36,131 nucleotides of DNA, taken from positions 1 through 36,131 of the forward strand of contig MNDT01000051.1 in assembly GCA_001915065.1 (NCBI GenBank), in the 5' to 3' direction. A program made the position numbers and the translations under genes. The notes under the pieces were generated by a model that ran no database searches, was not told where the DNA came from, and was given only the letters and a program-made list of their open reading frames with translations. Source of the DNA: an archaeon 13_2_20CM_2_53_6. Lineage in GTDB: Archaea > Thermoproteota > Bathyarchaeia > 40CM-2-53-6. Below are positions 16,714 to 22,176 of the stretch, in pieces. The number at the start of each line of letters is the position of its first letter. Position 1 is the stretch's first letter.

Positions 16714-17127
16714 GTGGTCAAACTGACACTCGGTCTGTTTGGAAAAAAGAGACCCGCAACGCACTCCGGACCAAGCCCAGAACCCGCGGTGCTCAGCAGA
16801 CTCCAAGAAATAACTGGTAACGACAATGAAATGTACCAATCGATGTCTAGACTACTTTTCTTAGACCCCCAGAAGATCACTACCTCACTAGAGGAGACGG
16901 TCAGTCAAGCCACAAATTTCGAGTCAACCGGTAATAAGCTAAGGGCCGAGGTATGGTACAGGATAGCCGGCGGAATAGCCCTCTACCGAGGAGACGCAGA
17001 GGGGGTGCGAAAGTTCTTCGAAAAGGCCGCCTCAATTTCGGGAAACGCAAAGCCTGAATATAAGACGGCTGCAGGTCGAGCCCAGGAGGCCGTGTTGGTA
17101 GCGGGGAAGTATTACGAGAACCTTTAG
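16714..17127 (+). CDS. Hypothetical helical protein, 137 aa (TPR-like)
   Basis: 137 residues from GTG at 16714. After a short basic N-terminus (GLFGKKRP) the protein is helical: MYQSMSRLLFLDPQKI, EETVSQATNFESTGNKLRAE, then VWYRIAGGIALYRGDAEG and FFEKAASISG. The last two segments pair like a TPR hairpin (a helix-turn-helix scaffold for protein contacts). No signal peptide, membrane helix or catalytic motif is seen. It lies alone, just before the tRNA-Glu gene on the other strand. Function unknown. Confidence 0.6.
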   Translation: MVKLTLGLFGKKRPATHSGPSPEPAVLSRLQEITGNDNEMYQSMSRLLFLDPQKITTSLEETVSQATNFESTGNKLRAEVWYRIAGGIALYRGDAEGVRKFFEKAASISGNAKPEYKTAAGRAQEAVLVAGKYYENL

Positions 17128-17222
17128 CCATTCCTCTCCAGGAGCACCAAAACAACGCCTCGAATCCTTCGAATTGTTTTGTGAAATGAGAACGAGACAG
17201 CTAGAGAAATACGCGTTAGTGG

Positions 17223-17318
17223 TGCTCCGGGCGGGACTTCCAGCAGCCCTGCCGCTTTTGAACCCGCGATCAACGGCTCGAAAGGCCGCTATGCTAAACC
17301 GGACTACACCACCGGAGC
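17223..17318 (-). tRNA. tRNA-Glu(UUC) with 20-nt intron in the T-loop
   Basis: Acceptor stem GCTCCGG/CCGGAGC (17312-17318 with 17224-17230), D-arm GTGT/GCAT, anticodon arm GCGGC-CTTTCGA-GCCGT (anticodon TTC) and T-stem GCGGG/CCCGC are all intact. CCA is encoded at 17220-17222. The T-loop is expanded from 7 to 27 nt. Removing 17237-17256 restores TTCAAAT, i.e. an intron between positions 59 and 60. The intron gives a textbook bulge-helix-bulge: outer helix the T-stem itself, 3-nt bulges AAA and AGT, central 4-bp helix TTCA/TGGA, inner 5-bp helix GCGGC/GCTGC with loop AGG. Mature length is 76 nt before CCA. Confidence 0.92.
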
Positions 17319-17437
17319 AACTAACGCTTCAAGCAGGTCTGATTTACCTTTTTGTTACAATGCCCTGATCCCGACCTTTCCAGTCTTTAGCTTGTAGACT
17401 CCCTATGTTAAGACCTGCTCTTTCTTAAGAACGGGCT

Positions 17438-17713
17438 TTACTTGGTAATTCTGAAACCGTGAAATTCTCCTTTGTAGTCTAACCATTGGACTTCGACGTT
17501 TCCCACTCTGGCCCCTTTCGGTCCGACATGGCAGAATTGTATGAGTTCGTCAAGTCCCTTCTTTTCACCCTCGACTAGTGTCTCGACCCGCCCGTCGGAA
17601 AGATTCCGCACCCATCCAGCGAGTCCGAGTCTTCTGGCCAGATCATTGATTTCTCTTCTGAAGAAGACTCCCTGTACTAATCCTGTGATAATTATTCTTG
17701 CTCGCGCTTCCAC
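17438..17713 (-). CDS. acyP: Acylphosphatase
   Basis: 91 residues from GTG at 17713, the usual size. The signature GLVQGVFFRREI contains the phosphate-binding loop and R19, and WVRNLSDG gives the catalytic N37. It hydrolyses the carboxyl-phosphate bond of acyl phosphates such as carbamoyl or acetyl phosphate in the cytoplasm. The gene appears to be monocistronic; the tRNA-Glu gene lies downstream of its stop on the same strand. Confidence 0.92.
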   Translation of the reverse strand: MEARARIIITGLVQGVFFRREINDLARRLGLAGWVRNLSDGRVETLVEGEKKGLDELIQFCHVGPKGARVGNVEVQWLDYKGEFHGFRITK

Positions 17714-17803
17714 ACATCTATGATGGAAGCAACTGGGATTTGTCTTTTCCGTTGGCCTGTGGCTAACGCAGATGTTGGCCCTACGCCAGGTAGTGATCCC
17801 TGT

Positions 17804-18268
17804 CTAGGCGGTTGGCGCTGTGGTGATTGGTTGTAGTTGTTGAGGAGAAGATTGTATGGGTGGCTCCCTCGAAGCAGTGTCGAGCTCTTGCACGAGGTTG
17901 TTGGTTGCTAGACCGTGTATTGCTGAGAAGACGTTCAGCGTCATGTAAAGGTAGCCGGCATCTTCCACATCGAACCTCAGGCCATGCTTCATTAGCACAT
18001 GCCTGGTTCCGGGAAACGCTACGATCAAATCACCAATGGTAGTCTCACCGTTAATCGAGCCTACCTCAATAGAGAAGACCGGGCGACCTTGTGGCGGCGC
18101 TAGGAGCGCGGAAGCCGGGGGGGTATTTGGAATCATCGAACCTCCGCTCAAGCTTTTGAGGGCGTGTTTTGGTGGAGACTGTTTTTCAGCTGGTCTGGGG
18201 GAGCGGCTCGATTTCCTGGATACTCTCTTTGTCTTTCCTTTCTTATTCTTGTTTCTCTTTCCAGCCAT
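17804..18268 (-). CDS. DUF1858-like domain protein with basic N-terminus
   Basis: 154 residues from ATG at 18268; GTG at 18277 would add three. The N-terminus is very basic (KRNKNKKGKTKRVSRKS), then Pro/Ser-rich linker, then a DUF1858-like helical domain at about 85-135 (TIGDLIVAFPGTRHVLMKHG). The Cys pair found in many DUF1858 domains is absent: the stretch after HGLRFDVEDAGY has none. The C-terminus is Gln/Thr/Pro-rich and disordered. DUF1858 proteins are often tied to Fe-S or hybrid-cluster proteins; here it follows the Mrp/NBP35 gene on the same strand with about 80 nt between. Function unknown. Confidence 0.6.
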   Translation of the reverse strand: MAGKRNKNKKGKTKRVSRKSSRSPRPAEKQSPPKHALKSLSGGSMIPNTPPASALLAPPQGRPVFSIEVGSINGETTIGDLIVAFPGTRHVLMKHGLRFDVEDAGYLYMTLNVFSAIHGLATNNLVQELDTASREPPIQSSPQQLQPITTAPTA

Positions 18269-18349
18269 ATGGGTCACAACACGCTTTGAACTGGGATTAT
18301 TGATCTATTACTAGGCTTGGACTTGGATATTAATACGCGTGGGGCGGGC

Positions 18350-19501
18350 TTAGCTCTTCGCGGGCTCGACCGACCATGCGATCGGTAGTCCTTGCGTGAG
18401 CTGTTGTACCTGCTCGGAGGTTCTGAGTCGGAGTTTGTCCGTGATTGCTTGGAAAGCGGGCGAGGAATAGTCTTCGATCCGTCCCTCGTCGGACTTTCGC
18501 GCTATCACCGGGTCTATCGGGATTGATCCAAGGAATAGAATCCCCAGTTCGGCTGCCAGTTTTTCCCCTTGGGAGGGTCCATAAACATTGATCTTCTCGC
18601 CGCACTCGGGGCACTCGAGATAGCTCATGTTCTCTACCAGCCCGAGGATTTCGGCGTTCATCTTCTTCGCCATGTTGACCGCCTTCGTCACGATCATTGA
18701 CGCTAGATTCTGGGGCGACGAAACGACGATTACTCCGTCAAGGGGGAGTGACTGGAACACAGTCAATGGTGCGTCGCTTGTGCCGGGCGGAAGATCCACG
18801 AGCAGATAGTGGAGGGGTCCCCAGTCCACTTCCCAGTAGAGCTGGCGGATGACGCTGTTGACTATTGGGCCACGCCAGATGACAGGTGTCCCCGGATCGT
18901 CGAGGACGAGGTTGATCGACATGACTCTGATCCCGGTCATGGTCTGGATAGGAGTGATGGCTCCTGAGGGGGTCTTGGAGGGGCGATCGGACAGTCCGAA
19001 GACTTTTGCGATGCTGGGCCCTGTGAGGTCAGCGTCCAAGACTCCCACCTCGTAGCCTTGTCTGCGGAGCTCGCAGGCGAGCATGCTTGTGACGAATGAT
19101 TTTCCTACGCCGCCCTTGCCTGAGACTACTGCGATGATGTTCCGTATCTCGCGTTTCCCGAGGCGTTCGATCCCTGGGCCGATGCTTGCCTTGGGTTCAG
19201 CCCCGGTCTTGGTAGTCCTGTTTTGAAGCATCGTTCTGAGATCGTTGAGCTCAGCCTTCGACATCGATGTCGTCTCAACTGTGACCGAGTGGACTGAGCC
19301 CGATTTCTTCAATGCCTTCTCCACATCGGACTGGAGGGTCTTGGCAAGAGGACAATGAGCAACGGTCAGAGCGATCTTTACCCTAACATCGTCTCCGGTT
19401 ATCGTGATGTCTCGGACCATGTTGAGATCGACGATGCTGATCCCTATCTCTGGATCGAGTACTCCGCGCAGACTATCAATGACGCTCTGTTTGTCGATCA
19501 A
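18350..19501 (-). CDS. Mrp/NBP35-type Fe-S carrier ATPase with DUF59 domain
   Basis: 383 residues from TTG at 19501, which begins just before the DUF59 domain (IDKQSVIDSLRGVLDPEIG). The frame is open a further 59 codons upstream but that part lacks any domain and would run into the TrmB promoter region. The DUF59 domain is at 1-80; the deviant Walker A SGKGGVGKS is at about 127-135; switch-like DLPPGTSDAP and the bridging Cys pair CPEC near 296 follow. Homodimers bind a labile 4Fe-4S cluster at this Cys pair and deliver it to apoproteins. Divergent from trmB; a MIP18-like protein at 15442 is a likely co-worker. Confidence 0.9.
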   Translation of the reverse strand: MIDKQSVIDSLRGVLDPEIGISIVDLNMVRDITITGDDVRVKIALTVAHCPLAKTLQSDVEKALKKSGSVHSVTVETTSMSKAELNDLRTMLQNRTTKTGAEPKASIGPGIERLGKREIRNIIAVVSGKGGVGKSFVTSMLACELRRQGYEVGVLDADLTGPSIAKVFGLSDRPSKTPSGAITPIQTMTGIRVMSINLVLDDPGTPVIWRGPIVNSVIRQLYWEVDWGPLHYLLVDLPPGTSDAPLTVFQSLPLDGVIVVSSPQNLASMIVTKAVNMAKKMNAEILGLVENMSYLECPECGEKINVYGPSQGEKLAAELGILFLGSIPIDPVIARKSDEGRIEDYSSPAFQAITDKLRLRTSEQVQQLTQGLPIAWSVEPAKS

Positions 19502-19613
19502 AGTGTTAGACGGGTTCCATCTGTAAACAGGCTGGGGAAGGTATTTACACCCTATTACTGGAGCGAAGCGGCAATCTGTACTGTTATCGACGTTGAAGGA
19601 CTGTGGTTGACTA

Positions 19614-20375
19614 TTGGTTGTGAGTGAGAAGACTCGGAGGGCTTTGAAGGAGTTTGGGCTGACAGAGTACGAGGCCAAGGCCTACGTCTCCCTCGTAGAG
19701 TCTGGGGCCGTAGCGGCTAGCGAGCTTAGCCGGATAGCTTCTATTCCCTATTCTAAGATCTATGAGATTATTGGGAATCTTGAGCGGAAGGGATGGGTCG
19801 AGTTGGAGCAAGGCCGTCCGACCAAGTACTACGCTAAGGCTCCTTCTACCGCTCTAGAATCGTCAAGGGTCCGGTTTGAGACCACGATAAGATCGAGCGA
19901 GGCGGATGCACTACAAGAGCTTCAGCCGCTCTATGAGAAGAAGGGAGTGCAAGAGAAACCGGACATCTGGATCGTTAGGGGCCAAGACAATATTCTGGAC
20001 AAGATTAGGGAGACGCTCGGACGTACGAGGAGGGAGTTGATGGTGGCTATGCCGGTCGTCCCGGATCCGATAGTGTCGATGGCTCTGCCGATACTCGCCT
20101 TGATGAGGGAGAAGGGAGTCAACGTGTCGGTTATGCTTCCCGTGACGACGGGCCGTGAGACCGTTCGACGGCTTAAGGGGCTCGTCCAGGTTCGGACTAG
20201 GGAGCAGATGTTTGGAGGCGGAATCATCTCGGACGATAGTCAGATCATAATCTTGCTGGGCGAGGACCCGGAGAAGGGGTTGACACTGGCTATCTCCTCG
20301 GACCATATCGGACTGGTGAGGTTCGGGAAGAGCTACTTCGAATACCTCTGGGAGAGCTCAACGCCAATATCCTGA
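19614..20375 (+). CDS. TrmB-family transcriptional regulator
   Basis: 253 residues from TTG at 19614; GTG at 19620 is an equally good start. The N-terminal winged helix (about 4-75) reads RRALKEFGLTEYEAKAYVSL and then ASELSRIASIPYSKIYEII, the TrmB hallmark. The C-terminal domain (WIVRGQDNILDKIRETLG on) is the phospholipase-D-like/effector domain found in the shorter members. TrmB proteins repress or activate sugar and central-metabolism genes in archaea. It is divergent from the Mrp gene. Repeat copy B begins within about 30 nt of its stop. Confidence 0.88.
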   Translation: MVVSEKTRRALKEFGLTEYEAKAYVSLVESGAVAASELSRIASIPYSKIYEIIGNLERKGWVELEQGRPTKYYAKAPSTALESSRVRFETTIRSSEADALQELQPLYEKKGVQEKPDIWIVRGQDNILDKIRETLGRTRRELMVAMPVVPDPIVSMALPILALMREKGVNVSVMLPVTTGRETVRRLKGLVQVRTREQMFGGGIISDDSQIIILLGEDPEKGLTLAISSDHIGLVRFGKSYFEYLWESSTPIS

Positions 20376-20388
20376 CCGTGCCCAACGG

Positions 20389-20423
20389 CCGTTTCTGTCG
20401 CGAAAGATCCGTTTGTGTCGCGA
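20389..20423 (+). repeat. Tandem 15-mer containing TGTCGCGA
   Basis: CCGTTTCTGTCGCGA (20389-20403) is repeated as CCGTTTGTGTCGCGA (20409-20423), one mismatch, period 20. The second unit overlaps the end of repeat copy B and corresponds to the CGCGACACAAA end of copy A. Confidence 0.6.
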
Positions 20424-20650
20424 GGAGCAACTCCCTTTTCAGATTTTAGGGGGGAGGATTCTGCCAGGTGGCTTGTTTTCCGGGCGAGTCTCAAGATTCT
20501 GGGCGCAGAATGGGCTGGTCACGGGTCGTCGAAAGCGCTGGTTACGCGGAAGAGAATAGCGCAGAAATGGGGATGGGTGGACAGATTCGCAATCCCGGTT
20601 AGCTCTGGGCGATTTTCCGGATGGATTTCTCCCCAAACAGCTCTTCTGCG
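20404..20650 (-). repeat. Dispersed repeat, copy B (about 245 bp)
   Basis: This is the inverted counterpart of copy A (6660-6903). The strongest part, 20466-20589, pairs with 6728-6851 at about 85 percent by hand alignment. In copy B the core holds a 5-bp hairpin TTCTG-CGCC-CAGAA (reverse strand), reduced to 4 bp in copy A, and a GCGCT...AGCGC inverted repeat that is imperfect in A. Copy B lies just downstream of trmB, away from any obvious promoter, whereas copy A is upstream of a surface-protein gene; a shared promoter role is therefore unlikely. Confidence 0.75.
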
Positions 20651-20953
20651 TCGTCAGTATTAGCTGCTTTAGGATTTGTTTGGTGGTAACGGTTTTGGTA
20701 ACCATGGATGGTAACAGTCGCGCGAGAGCCTGATTTCGTGGTGGGGTCGTTGAGCCTGGTCTTCGGAGTCAGGGTCCGGGAGGGTTTCTCGCGCTGGAGT
20801 CAACGGACTAGCGCCTGTTGCTGGGGTTGTTTGCGTGGAGGTTACGCAGTTTTCATCCGGGATCATCGGCTCCGGCCAGTTGGCCCGCAGCGAATAGTCT
20901 TAACTTGTCTCTGCTTCCGTCGCTAGGGTTGGGTCCCGGCAGGCGACGGAACT
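20651..20953. other. Unexplained intergenic region before tRNA-Leu
   Basis: No convincing gene is seen. GGTAAC occurs three times at 20685, 20697 and 20710 (spacing 12-13). A perfect 8-bp inverted repeat, GCGCGAGA (20720-20727) with TCTCGCGC (20787-20794), follows, and CGTTGA (20748-20753) pairs with TCAACG (20800-20805) in a crossing arrangement. This could be a structured RNA or a protein-binding region. An AT-rich box TCTTAACTT (20898-20906) is a possible tRNA promoter. Confidence 0.35.
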
Positions 20954-21062
20954 GCGGGGGTACCAGAGCCAGGTCTAATGGGCAGAAGGCAGATCCGAGG
21001 CCTGCTCAAGGCTTAGGACCCTGTGGCGAAGGCCTTCGTGGGTTCGAATCCCACCCCCCGCA
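20954..21062 (+). tRNA. tRNA-Leu(UAG) with 24-nt intron in the anticodon stem
   Basis: Type II tRNA. Acceptor GCGGGGG/CCCCCGC (20954-20960, 21055-21061), D-stem CCA/TGG, long variable arm GGC-GAAG-GCC, T-arm GTGGG-TTCGAAT-CCCAC, discriminator A at 21062 and encoded CCA at 21063-21065. The anticodon loop is CTTAGGA (anticodon TAG) and its 3' stem is CCCTG. The 5' stem CAGGG appears only if 20986-21009 is removed, placing an intron between positions 29 and 30. A relaxed bulge-helix-bulge supports this: central helix GGGC/GCTC (20980-20983, 21004-21007), 3-nt bulges AGA and AAG, inner helix AGGC/GCCT (20987-20990, 21000-21003). Mature length is 85 nt before CCA. Confidence 0.9.
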
Positions 21063-21179
21063 CCATTGAAAATGTCCTGGCCGTTACTACTCTTGATGCT
21101 GGCTTTCTCGATCTGCTCGAAGGCTTGAATGCTGGCTCAGAGTTCAAGTTCTTAAGGCTCAAATCTACGACAGCCTGCA

Positions 21180-22046
21180 TTGGCCCTCCGTAATAATGCA
21201 GGTCCAACGCTTCTGACTATGCTGCTCCTCGTACTCGGTTTTAGCTTGCAGACGGCAAACCTACCCGCCATCCCTATGACGCCAGCAACCCCTCAGGTGT
21301 CACTAATAGGGAACGCATTCGCCTGGAATTACTCGTATCCTTCAGGAAGCAACCCGCAAATTACAGTCCTACACGGCCAATCCCTTACCGTGCAACTATC
21401 CTCTGTAGACATGTTACCTCACCAGTTTGTCGTGGACGTGGATAATGATGGAGGTGGTGACGCTTCTGACTGCGGGACGGTTGACCTTTGTTCGGCCCCG
21501 TTTTCAACATCTCCGACGACTTTCAGCTTTTCCATCAATTTCCCGGGTGGGGAATACACTTACTACTGCTCTGTGCACCCGATGACAATGTTTGGAAGGT
21601 TCGTGGTCCAGGATTTCGGATTCGCATCAAGCCCGTCTTCTCTTGCGCTAATGCAGGGCTCGGTGACATCCTCAGCTATTACTGTCACCAGCCTGGGCGG
21701 GTTTGTAGGCAAAGTCAACTTAACAGCTTCGGTTTTGCCGACGGGGCCAGTGGCGAGCTTGAACCCTACTAGCATCCGATTCTCTGCTGACGGGTCGGCT
21801 AGTTCAACCCTAACGATTTCCACTTCGAGGACTACGCCCGAGGGGGTGTATACGGCGACTGTATCAGCAACCAACGGGACATTGTCCGATTCAATCGCCT
21901 TGCCAGTCACTGTGACGTCTGCTGTTTCCATTGGAGGAAGCCTTCCTCTGTGGGCAATCGCGGCCGGAGCGGCTACGATAATCGCTGTTGCGGTCGCTGC
22001 GATATTCGTCAGGGGACGGAGAAAGCGTGCGAGCAAACGGTCGTAA
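21180..22046 (+). CDS. Membrane-anchored cupredoxin (type 1 copper) surface protein
   Basis: 288 residues from TTG at 21180; ATG at 21219 would drop the basic n-region of the signal peptide. After the signal, a plastocyanin-like domain (about 35-150) has the type 1 copper ligands: His about 81 (LPHQF), then Cys about 130, His about 133 and Met about 137 in YYCSVHPMTMFG. A second beta-sandwich (about 155-255) resembles the NEW3-type domain also seen in the FG-GAP protein of this window. A C-terminal helix (LWAIAAGAATIIAVAVAAIF) and tail RGRRKRASKRS anchor it outside the cell. A role in surface electron transfer or copper handling is likely. Convergent with the binding-protein gene. Confidence 0.82.
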   Translation: MALRNNAGPTLLTMLLLVLGFSLQTANLPAIPMTPATPQVSLIGNAFAWNYSYPSGSNPQITVLHGQSLTVQLSSVDMLPHQFVVDVDNDGGGDASDCGTVDLCSAPFSTSPTTFSFSINFPGGEYTYYCSVHPMTMFGRFVVQDFGFASSPSSLALMQGSVTSSAITVTSLGGFVGKVNLTASVLPTGPVASLNPTSIRFSADGSASSTLTISTSRTTPEGVYTATVSATNGTLSDSIALPVTVTSAVSIGGSLPLWAIAAGAATIIAVAVAAIFVRGRRKRASKRS

Positions 22047-22113
22047 TGTACTCCTCGTGGACCTACTGTCGCGAGAGACGTACGGGCTTAATCGTCCTCG
22101 TAGGGCTTGATGG

Positions 22114-22146
22114 ACGAGCGAGGAGCGGGCACTTGCGCTCGCTCGT
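22114..22146. terminator. Hairpin between convergent genes
   Basis: ACGAGCGAG (22114-22122) and CTCGCTCGT (22138-22146) form a perfect 9-bp G+C-rich stem with a 15-nt loop in the 130-nt gap between the stops of two convergent genes. No T-run follows, so it may shield mRNA ends rather than terminate by itself. Confidence 0.4.
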
Positions 22147-22176
22147 GAAACGCCGTTACGTGTCTGGACCGCCTTT

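Noticed and set aside
16557-16880. 107-codon minus-strand ORF
   Set aside because: It overlaps the 137-aa plus-strand gene and the better-supported 36-aa ORF, and shows no domain.
17174-17368. Plus-strand 64-codon ORF
   Set aside because: It covers the intron-bearing tRNA-Glu gene on the opposite strand and has no ribosome-binding site or protein-like pattern.
19502-19678. Upstream 59 codons of the Mrp open frame
   Set aside because: They match no part of the DUF59-Mrp architecture and overlap the trmB start and shared promoter region.
21013-21207. Minus-strand ORF ending in GFEPTKAFATGS
   Set aside because: It is the antisense translation of the tRNA-Leu T-arm, a familiar false protein ending.
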